From: Actinomyces sp.
Lineage (GTDB): Bacteria; Actinomycetota; Actinomycetes; Actinomycetales; Actinomycetaceae
Direction: 5' to 3'
Assembly: GCA_018375675.1 (NCBI GenBank)
Contig: JAHACW010000015.1
Location: 1 to 43,181 of the forward strand
Length of the DNA: 43,181 nucleotides
Shown here piece after piece: positions 8,046 to 16,596 of this stretch; the stretch's first letter is position 1, and each line of letters begins with the position of its first letter. The notes below the pieces were generated by a model. That model was given only the letters and a program-made list of their open reading frames with translations, ran no database searches and was not told the origin of the DNA. Both the position numbers and the translations under genes were made by a program.

Positions 8046-11000
8046 TTATTTCACAAGAGTCGCGTTCAGGTCGAAGGTCATCGAGGGCGAGCCCTTGTAG
8101 TTGAGGTGCTCCTCGACGCCGATGCGGTTCACGCCGCTCGTCAAGAGGCTCGCGGGGATGGTGACCTCGAGCAGATCGGAGGATGCCTTGGCGGCACTCA
8201 CTGCCGAATTCGCGTAGGTCGTGTGAGTAATGTTGCCATCGGACATACGTTTCGTGTCGACGATCTTGTCATTGACTCGCAGGACGACGCCGTCATCCGC
8301 GCGCACCTTCACGGTCAGCGTGGTGTTCGGGGTGATCGCGCCCAGGTCGATGTCGCGCGCGAAGTAGTACGTGATCGCACGGTCCTTCTTGGCAATGTCG
8401 AGGGCGGTCACCGCGGCGGAGTCTCCCCAGCCGATCGGACCGGAACCGCGGTTCCAGCTCTGGAGGGAGCCGGTCGTGGCCCAGTCGGAGGCGGGGGCTT
8501 CCGTCGAGGTCCAGTAGTTCCACTCGTCGCCGGTCTGGATGACCGTGCCGGACTTGACGGAGGCCGCGTTGATCGGCTGCGTCGCGTCGGTCGGCTCGGT
8601 GCTGCGCTCGGCGGGAACGGAGCTGTTGTCGTCCGGGGTGCCCTCCACGCGGAAGATGGAGGCCTGCATCGAGACGGTCGCGGTGCGCATGTAGTTGACG
8701 TGGGTTTCCACGGCGATCACGTTGTCACCAGTCTTCAGCGCCGATGCGGGGACGAAGACCTCGGAGGGGGATGCAGAGGCCGCAGCGAAGTTGGGAGCGG
8801 AGTCGGCGCGGGTCGCGTAGCTGACCGTGCCAGCACCCATGCGGGTGCGGTCCACCTCGACGCCGTTGATGTAGACGACGGCGCCATCGTCGGCCAGGTA
8901 CTTGACGTTGATGCCCTTGAGGGCCTTCGCGTCGGCAACCCGGAAGTGCGTGCGGTAGTAGGTCGTCACGGGGCGCGAGCCATTGGTAGCGATCTGGGTC
9001 GCGATCGCGGAGTCGCCGTAGCCGAGGGGGGCTGCGCCGGTCGGCCACGCGGAGTCGTCGAACGAGGCCTGGGCCCAGTTCTCGGGGGCGGCGCTGGCTT
9101 CGGCGCGGTAGTTCCACGTTGCGTTCGCTTCGAGCAGGACCGGGTTGGAGGCATCCGCCTGGCCGGGGGCCGGAGCGGTGTAGACCGCGGTGGTCGCGGA
9201 GCGGTTGCCCTCGGCGTCGACGGCGCGCACGAAGTAGCGGTTCTCGCCGCCGCGCGGCACCTCGACACTGGTGGTCTCGGAGGTGGCGATCGGACGATCG
9301 TCGCGCAGGATCTCGTAGGACACGGCGTCAGCGACGCCTTCCCAGGCGAGGGTCACGGTGGATTCGTTCGACGCGGAGGAGCGCAGGAGGGAGGGCGCCT
9401 CGGGCGCGACGTTGTCGCGGTTGTCGTAGCGAGCGAACCCGCCGTTCCACTGGGTGCGCGTGGCATCGGTGTGGGAGAGGGTGAAGTCGCCGCCCACCCA
9501 CAGGTTGCCGTAGTTATCGGTCGTCAGCGCCCAGGCGCCGGTCTTGCGACGCGAGGAGAGCTCGAAGGGGGTCCACTTCAGGCTCTCGCCCGTGGCAGCA
9601 TCCCACGCGCCAACCCACTTGATCTCGTCGACGCGCGACCAGGAGCCGTTCATCGACCATACGTACATGTCCTGGTAGGCGCCATCAGAGCAGTGGCACG
9701 AGCCGTAGATGACACCCTTGGAGGACACGGTGGTGGCCTGCAGGTCGCCGCCATTGTTGAAGGTCATCGCACCGGAGAGGCGCTGGTTGCTCGCAGCGTC
9801 GTAGCCAAACAGGGAGTGCTCGGAGCCGCCAATGTAGACACGGTTTCCGGCCGTGGCGATGGTCTGCTGGTACTTGCCAGCGGTGGCGCTGGAGGGCTCG
9901 AAGTTGAAGCCCGTGTCCACGGCTGCGCCCGGCTGCGTGGAGAACTTGGCCGCGTACCAGGCGCGCTGGTTGCCGTGCGCCGTGGTGAAGTGGCCGCCCG
10001 CGTAGAAGGCGCTGTTGGCCTCGGAAACGCCAACGGCCTGAACGGCACCGCTGATCTCGGGGTTCCACGAACGGTCCGGGCGCCCGCTCAGGGAGACGCG
10101 TCCAGCATTACGCGCGTAAACCCGGGAGCTGCCACCGCCGGAGAGGTGGGTGAAGGCACCACCCATGTAGACGTTGCCGTCGTAGTAGGTCAGGGCACGA
10201 ACGCTCACGGCGCCGCCGCGCAGCGCGTTGGTGATCTGCAGGTCCCACGAGGGGTCGATCTGACCGGTCGAGGGATTGATGACAACGGTACCGGAGTGGG
10301 CCTCGCCGTTAACGCGGGTGAAGTCACCGCCGACGAGGAGGCGGCCGTCGGGCAGGGCAAGGAGGGCCTTGACCTGCCCGTTGAAGTCGAAGGTCTGGCC
10401 AGTGAAGTCGCCGGTGGCCACATCGAAGGCCGCGAGGCCGCGCGAGGAGATCTCGGCGCCCTTATCGCCCTGCTTGACGCCGGTGAAGTTGCCACCCACG
10501 TACATGGTGGAGCCAACCTGGGCGAAGGCCTGAACCTGGATGTTGCCCTCCCTCACGGAACCGTTGAGGTTACCGCTCACGCCCCACGAGGTCTTGGCTG
10601 CGTACTGCGAGACGGTAGCGGAGACCGTCGAGGCTCCAAGACCCTCGTCGGGGATGCGGGTGAAGGCAGCCGAATCCGAGGAGATGCGCGGACGCACGTA
10701 GGCCTCGGCGTAGGGGAAGACCGTCAGCCCCGACTTGCGGAAGAAGGAGGACGCCGAGGTGACGTCACCGGTCCAGTTGGAGGCGAGAGCACCGTAGCCC
10801 CAGCCCATCTTCCAGCCCGTGGTGCGGGCCGAGGGGTAGGTCTGCAGGCCGTTCCACTCGTTGTCGTAGCCGGTCAGGCCCCACATGAGGCCGGAGCGCC
10901 AGCCACCCTTATCCAGCTGGACATTGACCGGGTGGGCCATCTTGAAGGGCCACACGAAGTCGGTCATCTTCGGGAACTGAAGATCCATGGTCTGGTAGGA

Positions 11001-11501
11001 GCGGCCCGATGCGCTCCAGGAGCGCATGACGCGCACACCGTCAGCCTGGTCCTTCACCGGCTCATTATTGAGCAGCTCGGTGACGGCCTTGTTGGACAGC
11101 TGGACGACCTCGAAGTCATCGGAGGTGCGCGAGCGAGAGGTCAGCTTCGCGGGATCACCCTTGCCACCGCTCCAGGATTCCCACCCTTCACGGCCGCGGC
11201 CGATCATGACCCAGCCGCCGCCATCTGTCGTCTGGTCACAAAAGAACTGGGCGGGGTGATCCATCGCAGGGGTCTGGAGCCAGTAGGCGCCGTCCGCAGC
11301 CTCAGGATTCCGCTGCTTAATGTCCCAGCACGACGCGGCGGCAGTTGCAGCACTCAGGCCGTCACGAACAACCGCCTGACCGGGTGCAGAACCTTCCTGA
11401 CCTGCACCAACAGCGTGAGCCATCGGAGCGAGCGCGAGGGAAGCACAGGCAACAATCGGCGCAGTTGCAAGGATTGCAAGGCGCGAAATTGCGGAAGCCA
11501 T
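8046..11501 (-). CDS. Large secreted fibrinogen-like / delta-60 propeller / FN3 protein (copy B)
   Basis: 1151-residue paralogue of copy A. It has a signal peptide (ending APMAHA), a fibrinogen-like domain with SCWDIKQ and CDQTTDGGGWVMIGRG, a propeller with YVGGNFTGV, LLVGGDFTRVNGE and YMGGAFTHL, FN3 (about 690-770), and two sandwich modules with DDGAVVYINGVEV and DDGVVLRVNDKIV. The Pro-rich linker of copy A is replaced by a Ser/Thr-rich one. The frame is open up to 11555, but I start at 11501: GAAAGG precedes this ATG and the first residue then begins a clean signal peptide. It has its own terminator. Conservation is highest in the propeller and fibrinogen-like parts, suggesting a shared ligand class. 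Function unknown. Confidence 0.88.
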   Translation of the reverse strand: MASAISRLAILATAPIVACASLALAPMAHAVGAGQEGSAPGQAVVRDGLSAATAAASCWDIKQRNPEAADGAYWLQTPAMDHPAQFFCDQTTDGGGWVMIGRGREGWESWSGGKGDPAKLTSRSRTSDDFEVVQLSNKAVTELLNNEPVKDQADGVRVMRSWSASGRSYQTMDLQFPKMTDFVWPFKMAHPVNVQLDKGGWRSGLMWGLTGYDNEWNGLQTYPSARTTGWKMGWGYGALASNWTGDVTSASSFFRKSGLTVFPYAEAYVRPRISSDSAAFTRIPDEGLGASTVSATVSQYAAKTSWGVSGNLNGSVREGNIQVQAFAQVGSTMYVGGNFTGVKQGDKGAEISSRGLAAFDVATGDFTGQTFDFNGQVKALLALPDGRLLVGGDFTRVNGEAHSGTVVINPSTGQIDPSWDLQITNALRGGAVSVRALTYYDGNVYMGGAFTHLSGGGSSRVYARNAGRVSLSGRPDRSWNPEISGAVQAVGVSEANSAFYAGGHFTTAHGNQRAWYAAKFSTQPGAAVDTGFNFEPSSATAGKYQQTIATAGNRVYIGGSEHSLFGYDAASNQRLSGAMTFNNGGDLQATTVSSKGVIYGSCHCSDGAYQDMYVWSMNGSWSRVDEIKWVGAWDAATGESLKWTPFELSSRRKTGAWALTTDNYGNLWVGGDFTLSHTDATRTQWNGGFARYDNRDNVAPEAPSLLRSSASNESTVTLAWEGVADAVSYEILRDDRPIATSETTSVEVPRGGENRYFVRAVDAEGNRSATTAVYTAPAPGQADASNPVLLEANATWNYRAEASAAPENWAQASFDDSAWPTGAAPLGYGDSAIATQIATNGSRPVTTYYRTHFRVADAKALKGINVKYLADDGAVVYINGVEVDRTRMGAGTVSYATRADSAPNFAAASASPSEVFVPASALKTGDNVIAVETHVNYMRTATVSMQASIFRVEGTPDDNSSVPAERSTEPTDATQPINAASVKSGTVIQTGDEWNYWTSTEAPASDWATTGSLQSWNRGSGPIGWGDSAAVTALDIAKKDRAITYYFARDIDLGAITPNTTLTVKVRADDGVVLRVNDKIVDTKRMSDGNITHTTYANSAVSAAKASSDLLEVTIPASLLTSGVNRIGVEEHLNYKGSPSMTFDLNATLVK

Positions 11502-11617
11502 GACACGACCTTTCGGAGGGAACGGAAACTTGTTAGATAAATAATTACACAACAATCCCCATCAGATCAACCGAACGGTCAAGCCAGACTTTCACAGGTG
11601 CATCACACGCCCCACAC

Positions 11618-13105
11618 TTACCCCCGGCGACGCCTTGCTAGGGACCCAAGTCCCGACAGGTGTAGACGATCCCTGAACGCCCAGCAAACGCAAGCAAAAA
11701 CCAGGACCGAAAGCGCCGATCCACCAATGGTCGCAACGAAAGAATCGCGCCCCAGCCACCACGCTATACACCCGCCCGGAATCACCGCAGACACGCCCAC
11801 AACGAGGATCGGCTTGACCACTTCCGACAATTTCGGTGTCACGCCGATAAACCGCGAGACCTGAACGGTCGCCATAGCGGCGTCAAGCACCATGCACACG
11901 GCCCAGACGATCGCCGCAGCAACCATTCCTCCGCGAGGAATAAAGATGACGTTACCCACAACGTTGAGGGTAAGGACCACGATCTTGTTGATCGCTGCCC
12001 ACCCGGAGCGTCCGCTCATGATGAGCAGCGAGTGAATGTTTCCCGCCATGAAAGTCACGATGGAGCCGACGCACAGGACCACGAGGACGTTCGCGCCAGG
12101 AGCGAAGCCGTCACCGAGGATGCGCATGAGCGCGGGTGCGTAGATCGCCATGAGGGCATAGATGGGGGCGGCGAACAGGACGAGCCAGATCGAGGCCGTG
12201 CTGTAGAGGTCGCGCAGCTCCTTCGTCTTACCCTGGTGCAGGAGTTTGGAGAACTGCGGGGAAACGACGACGCGCAGAGCCGTGTCGACGACCATGCCCG
12301 CCTGGATGAATCGGATGGCACCACCGTAGATGCCCGAGGCCGCATCACCCGCCAGGAGACCGACGAGGAGGACGTCGAGCCACTGCAGCGCCTGCTCGAG
12401 GCCGGCGGTGAGGGTGCGAGGCAGAGCGAAGGATACGACTTGACGACGCCGCTGGGCACTCGGCCAACGGCCCACCGAGTCGGCCGCCGAGGGCATGTGT
12501 CGCAGCAGCAGCCACCACGCAGCAACGAGGACGACGACGAAGGGCAGCGCCCAGGCGACCGACACGAAGGCCAGCGACCCGGTGAACGCGGCCGCAAGTG
12601 CAACGAGGAGCGGGCGCAGGCCGGGCAGCAGCAGGTTCTGAACGAGGACGTACTCGCGCATGTTGCCGAGCGCCCGCAGAGCGGCGGATGCGACGAGGGT
12701 GAGGGCGCCGATCGGCACGAACCACAGCACCGCCCGCGTGGAGGCCGCAACCTGCGCGTTCCAGATCAAGGGAGCCACGGCCTCGAGAATGAGGACGCAC
12801 ACGGTGGAGACGCCTACGGTCATGGAGGCCATGAAGGACAGGGTCGCGCGGATCTCCTCGGGAGCATCCAGGGACAGGCGTGGCATCAGGTAGATGGCGG
12901 TGGAGTCGAGGCCTACCTTGGCCAGGGCCATGACGATCGCGAAGACACCGGTTGCCTGAGTGACGATACCCGCGCCCTCGGCACCCAGCATGCGCGACAG
13001 GATGATCGTGAACGCGAAGCCCAGGACCGCGGAGGCGGCCGCTCCGACGAAGCCAACGATTCCCCCGCGCGCGAGGGAACGCCTGGCTTGATTTGCCTCA
13101 CTCAT
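11618..13105 (-). CDS. Polysaccharide flippase (Wzx/MATE-like, MOP superfamily)
   Basis: Inner-membrane protein of 495 residues with about 12-14 hydrophobic segments. It opens with IVGFVGAAASAVLGFAFT and LSRMLGAEGAGIVTQA, the typical oligosaccharide-flippase start. Such proteins move undecaprenyl-linked repeat units to the outer leaflet, which fits the priming transferase, glycosyltransferases and polymerase nearby. The ATG follows AAGG at about 8 bases. It is separated from the polymerase operon by an oppositely transcribed gene, so it has its own promoter. No terminator is evident between its stop and copy B, 116 bases downstream. Confidence 0.9.
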   Translation of the reverse strand: MSEANQARRSLARGGIVGFVGAAASAVLGFAFTIILSRMLGAEGAGIVTQATGVFAIVMALAKVGLDSTAIYLMPRLSLDAPEEIRATLSFMASMTVGVSTVCVLILEAVAPLIWNAQVAASTRAVLWFVPIGALTLVASAALRALGNMREYVLVQNLLLPGLRPLLVALAAAFTGSLAFVSVAWALPFVVVLVAAWWLLLRHMPSAADSVGRWPSAQRRRQVVSFALPRTLTAGLEQALQWLDVLLVGLLAGDAASGIYGGAIRFIQAGMVVDTALRVVVSPQFSKLLHQGKTKELRDLYSTASIWLVLFAAPIYALMAIYAPALMRILGDGFAPGANVLVVLCVGSIVTFMAGNIHSLLIMSGRSGWAAINKIVVLTLNVVGNVIFIPRGGMVAAAIVWAVCMVLDAAMATVQVSRFIGVTPKLSEVVKPILVVGVSAVIPGGCIAWWLGRDSFVATIGGSALSVLVFACVCWAFRDRLHLSGLGSLARRRRG

Positions 13106-13119
13106 GATTAACCTTCCCG

Positions 13120-13135
13120 CTACCGCGCGGTAGCC
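13120..13135. promoter_or_regulatory. Perfect 16-bp palindrome between divergent genes
   Basis: GCTACCGCGCGGTAGC lies in the 59-base gap between the flippase start (leftward) and the membrane-anchored protein (rightward). TATAAC (13142-13147) could be a -10 box for the rightward gene. The position suits an operator controlling both genes. A tight hairpin is an alternative reading. Confidence 0.4.
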
Positions 13136-13164
13136 TTTCTCTATAACCTACCGATGGGATACAC

Positions 13165-13818
13165 ATGGACTTCATCAACTCGCTCTCCCCTGCCCGCAAG
13201 AAGAGCCTGCTGGCAGCCGCGATTCTCCTCATCATTGCGCTCGTCATCGCCGGCTTCCTGCGCCTGACGGGCTCCTCCGAGACAGATACGGCCGCCTCCG
13301 CGTCGTCCGGTGCACAGAGCACCGAGGAGGACGCACAGTCCGACATCCCGCAGTCCGTCGCAAAGACCATCACCCCGCAGTCGGGCGGGCCCGCGAACGA
13401 ATCCGGTTCACTGGCCACAGACGCCGAGGCCGCCGGGCAGGCCACCTTCGTCATGAACACCCTGTGGGATGCGTACACGGACCCCGAGCAGGCTCGGGCG
13501 ACCGACCTGTCTTCCGTGCTCACGGCCTCTGCGCTAGACGAGTTCAACGCGCAGGCTCTCGAGTGGACGAGGGACGGCACCCACACCACCGGCTCACCCA
13601 CCCTCGAGGACGTGCACATCCTCAGCGATGACGGTGCCGGAAACGTCACGGTCTCGGCGTGCGTCGACTCTTCCAACGTTCGCGTCCTCAACGACGCGGG
13701 AACTGCGCTGACGGACGACACGACCATGACCCGCGCCCTCACCTATTTTCTGTTTGTGAAGGACGGCGGCGCGTGGAAGCTGTCCGGCTTCTCGTTCCCC
13801 GACGACCCGACCTGTTGA
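13165..13818 (+). CDS. Membrane-anchored protein with extracytoplasmic NTF2-like domain, function unknown
   Basis: 217 residues: a short cytoplasmic start (MDFINSLSPARKK), one membrane helix (about 14-36), a low-complexity Ser/Thr/Asp linker, then a domain (about 85-217) whose pattern of helices followed by strands ending in YFLFVKDGGAWKLSGFSF resembles NTF2-like/Mce-associated proteins. No lipobox is seen. It is the only rightward gene inside the polysaccharide cluster and diverges from the flippase. Its 3' end overlaps the polymerase gene on the other strand by about 80 bases. A role in assembly or stability of the export machinery is a guess from position only. Confidence 0.7.
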   Translation: MDFINSLSPARKKSLLAAAILLIIALVIAGFLRLTGSSETDTAASASSGAQSTEEDAQSDIPQSVAKTITPQSGGPANESGSLATDAEAAGQATFVMNTLWDAYTDPEQARATDLSSVLTASALDEFNAQALEWTRDGTHTTGSPTLEDVHILSDDGAGNVTVSACVDSSNVRVLNDAGTALTDDTTMTRALTYFLFVKDGGAWKLSGFSFPDDPTC

Positions 13819-15256
13819 GTCGAGCAAGCATCGTAGTGGCAAAAGCCCCGTCGTTCGCGGCGGGGCTTGTCCATTGCCCCATGCGCACGGCACGCTGGGC
13901 GCGTACGGTCCCAGCGACGCTACCGGCGCTCACGCCGCCCTCACGCTCGGCCTCAGCGCGCTTGATCGGATCGCTCTCCTCTTCGAGGTGACGCGACAGG
14001 AGCGCCACCGCGACGACGGAGATCATGAGACCGGTGTTCATGCCGTAGTAGAACTGCTCCACCAGGGTCGCCAGGATGATGCCGCCCAAAATCGAGCCGT
14101 ACACGTCCGTGGCGCGCCAGATGCGCGGGAACATGCGCAGGAAGAAGGCGAGGAACAGCGCCAAGCCGACGAGGCCGTACGAGAAGATGACCGTCCAGAA
14201 CTGGCCCTGCGTGCCCAGAGAGGGCAGCCACGGCGAGGCCGAGGGACGCGGGGCGCCGAAGCCCAGGAGCGGGGACTGCTGAAGTTCGTAGAGCGTCTCG
14301 AGGTAGTTGGAGGCGCGATCCTCCGTCGAGGAGGAGGCCGCGACGCGTTCAAGGAGCGACTGCGAGGCCGGGGTGGCCAGCCACGCGCCCACACCCACGA
14401 CGATGGCCGCGATGATGCCCAGGACGGTACGCCAGGCTCCCGCACGCAGGCGCTGGAAGCCCACCCACACGACGATGACGATGAGGCCGATGTACATGCC
14501 GCGGTTGAGCGTCGCGGCTGCCGGGATGACCGACAGAGCACACACGGCTGCCACGATAAAACGCCACTTGGATCGCTCGCGCCACAGCACGTAGGCGAAG
14601 ACGAGCGCGAGCGGGAAGATCAGTGAGTAGACGTTGCCGTAGGTGTTGGAGTAGATGAAGGGGGCCGACGGGCGCGGGTCGGAGAGGATCCACGACGACG
14701 GGTTCCACTGGGTGGTCGCGCGCTTCGTGAACTCCCTGACGAAGTCGTTGGAGTGCAGGGCTCGCGGCACCAGGTAGTACATGAGCGTCTTGAAGCGCAG
14801 CGTCGGCGCCGCCATGGCGACGAAGCCGCCGATCGTGGTCGATGCCAGGAAGCCCCACATCGTGCCGGTAATCGTGCGCACGCTCAGGGACTTGCGCGCG
14901 TTAAAGGCGTAGACCGCGAAAATTCCGGGCGAGAGCTCCAGCAGGAAACGGTAGAACGCGCCAATGACGCGCCCGCCCGTGTCGAGCATCGTCATCGAGG
15001 CCAGCACCCACGCCAGGAAGAACACCCACAGGATGGATCCGGGCGGGAAGCGCAGGCCGTGTCGGCCGATCATGAACACCAGCATGATCGACGCGAACAG
15101 CGGCCACATCAGGTCACCGGAGCCGAGCACCCACCACAGGAAGTATGCCGAATAGGCCACGACGAAGGGCCACGCGGGTAGATCCTGCGCGTCCTCTCGT
15201 AGCGGCCCGATTTGGGCGGGCGCGGGTTTGGCCCAGAGTCCTCGGCGCGGGCTCAC
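13739..15256 (-). CDS. O-antigen ligase/polymerase-like membrane protein (Wzy-type)
   Basis: 505 residues with about 10-12 hydrophobic segments and a large loop in the second half (SPLLGFGAPRPSASPWLPSLGTQGQFW), the layout of Wzy/WaaL proteins; the GxG-P-P loop and YNTYGNV-like SNTYGNVYS are seen. It should polymerise undecaprenyl-linked repeat units outside the membrane. The GTG start overlaps the preceding stop by four bases (GTGA). The last 25 or so residues (RSGRRGTRSRTASTRRRPSQTENR) are basic, overlap the convergent gene and lie beyond a terminator-like hairpin, so the true end may be shorter or frameshifted in evolution. Confidence 0.82.
   Translation of the reverse strand: MSPRRGLWAKPAPAQIGPLREDAQDLPAWPFVVAYSAYFLWWVLGSGDLMWPLFASIMLVFMIGRHGLRFPPGSILWVFFLAWVLASMTMLDTGGRVIGAFYRFLLELSPGIFAVYAFNARKSLSVRTITGTMWGFLASTTIGGFVAMAAPTLRFKTLMYYLVPRALHSNDFVREFTKRATTQWNPSSWILSDPRPSAPFIYSNTYGNVYSLIFPLALVFAYVLWRERSKWRFIVAAVCALSVIPAAATLNRGMYIGLIVIVVWVGFQRLRAGAWRTVLGIIAAIVVGVGAWLATPASQSLLERVAASSSTEDRASNYLETLYELQQSPLLGFGAPRPSASPWLPSLGTQGQFWTVIFSYGLVGLALFLAFFLRMFPRIWRATDVYGSILGGIILATLVEQFYYGMNTGLMISVVAVALLSRHLEEESDPIKRAEAEREGGVSAGSVAGTVRAQRAVRMGQWTSPAANDGAFATTMLARLNRSGRRGTRSRTASTRRRPSQTENR
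13843..13868 (-). terminator. Hairpin between convergent genes, inside the polymerase 3' end
   Basis: AAGCCCCG (13843-13850) / CGGGGCTT (13861-13868). Read leftward, the stem ends in CTTTTG, a weak U-tract. It would serve the polysaccharide operon or act in both directions, although the polymerase frame continues through it for a further 100 bases. Confidence 0.65.
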
Positions 15257-16596
15257 GCGTGACCGTTCCCTTCGCCGGTGTTTTCCTTGCCGGACGAGGC
15301 CTGGGCCTCCTCAGCGCTGCTCGGTGCGGTCACGCTGCTCTGCTCGGCTGCCTGCTCGGACTGGCGCGGCGCGCCGAGCCTGTTGCGCTTGCGCGAGGAC
15401 AGGTAGAGGAAGGGACCCTCGAGGAAGCCCTTGATCTCGGACTTGGTGAGCGAGCCGGGCACGTCCTCGTCGGTGCCAGCGACACGAGCGCCACCGGGCT
15501 TGACGCGATTGAGGACGCCGGGCACGCGGGTCGCAAGCGTACCGAGCACGGAGGGCTTAGCGATGATCGCCTTCGTCAAAAGGGCCGCCATGCCGGAGCC
15601 GTTGCCTCGGATCTGCTTATCCAGGCCGGCCTCGTCGACGCGGTGACGGTGGTGCACGAGGGCGTCGGGCGTGTGGATGATGACGTCACCCGTGGCCAGG
15701 ATGCGCGCGAACATGTCGAGGTCCTCGCCGCCGCGCGTCGAGGTGCCGGCGCCCAGCGCCGGGTCGAAGGGCCCGACCTCCATGAGGACGTCGCGACGCA
15801 TGGCCATGCACACACCTGCACCCACGCGGGCCGTCGTGATCGGGAACAGCGGGCCACCGTCACCCTTCTCGCCCAGGACCTCCAGGCCCTCGGGGATATC
15901 GCCGACGCACCAGACGCGCGGGGACATGTCCTTGGGGAAGCCACCGCGCGACTCGAACCACCGCTGGGGCGCGTAGCGCTGCTCCAGCGGCAGCGCAATG
16001 CCCGTCGTCGCAGCAACGTACGGCGAGGCCGTGAACGGGTCGATCATGGCGGTCAGCCAGTGCGGGTCGACGATCGCGTCGTCGTCCGTGAAGACGATGA
16101 CCTCGCCGCGGGCGGCGAGCACGCCGCGGTTGCGGGCGCGGGACAGGCCGGGGCGGGAGGCGGAGACGATGCTCAGGCGAGTATCCTCAATACCCGCGAG
16201 CTTCTCGCGCGTCAAGCCCGTGTGGGGCGCGTTATCCACCACGACGAGCGTGAAACGCTGGTGATCCTGAGCCAGGATGGCGCGCACAGCATCCTCGAGC
16301 ATGTCGCACGAGCCGACCGTGCACATGACGACGGTCGCGTCCACATCAGCGCCAGCGCCCTCTTCCCAGCCGCGCGCGGGGGCCGGTTCGACCTCGAGCA
16401 CGCGAGGATCGGTCTCCGGATGGTCCGTGCCCTCGATCTCGACGAACGCCGAGTTACGGCCGTTGTCGCGTACGAGCACGAGCGCTCGCGGATCCGAGGG
16501 GTCACCCGAAATCAGCTGGGAGACGCGCGCGGTGCGGTCAACGTGCCAGATGGAGGCGGCCTTGTCGTCGGCCACGGTGGTTTCCTCGGCGCTCAC
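15253..16596 (-). CDS. Glycosyltransferase family 2
   Basis: 447-residue cytosolic GT-A enzyme. About 95 N-terminal residues of unclear role precede a GT2 core: VDATVVMCTVGSCDMLEDAVRAIL, VVVDNAPH, GLSRARNRG and the metal-binding VFTDDDA, then a C-terminal part with a GGEDLDMFARIL acceptor-side motif typical of GT2. It should add a sugar to the growing lipid-linked unit; donor and acceptor are unknown. The start is a GTG in a GTGA overlap with the chain-length gene, and its own stop overlaps the polymerase start, so all three are coupled. The C-terminal 60 residues are polar and disordered-looking. Confidence 0.9.
   Translation of the reverse strand: MSAEETTVADDKAASIWHVDRTARVSQLISGDPSDPRALVLVRDNGRNSAFVEIEGTDHPETDPRVLEVEPAPARGWEEGAGADVDATVVMCTVGSCDMLEDAVRAILAQDHQRFTLVVVDNAPHTGLTREKLAGIEDTRLSIVSASRPGLSRARNRGVLAARGEVIVFTDDDAIVDPHWLTAMIDPFTASPYVAATTGIALPLEQRYAPQRWFESRGGFPKDMSPRVWCVGDIPEGLEVLGEKGDGGPLFPITTARVGAGVCMAMRRDVLMEVGPFDPALGAGTSTRGGEDLDMFARILATGDVIIHTPDALVHHRHRVDEAGLDKQIRGNGSGMAALLTKAIIAKPSVLGTLATRVPGVLNRVKPGGARVAGTDEDVPGSLTKSEIKGFLEGPFLYLSSRKRNRLGAPRQSEQAAEQSSVTAPSSAEEAQASSGKENTGEGNGHA

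Noticed and set aside
7872..11540. 1222-codon open frame antisense to secreted copy B
   Set aside because: A high-GC mirror frame. Its translation is Gly/Arg/Val/His-rich without domains, while the opposite strand has a signal peptide and clear domains.
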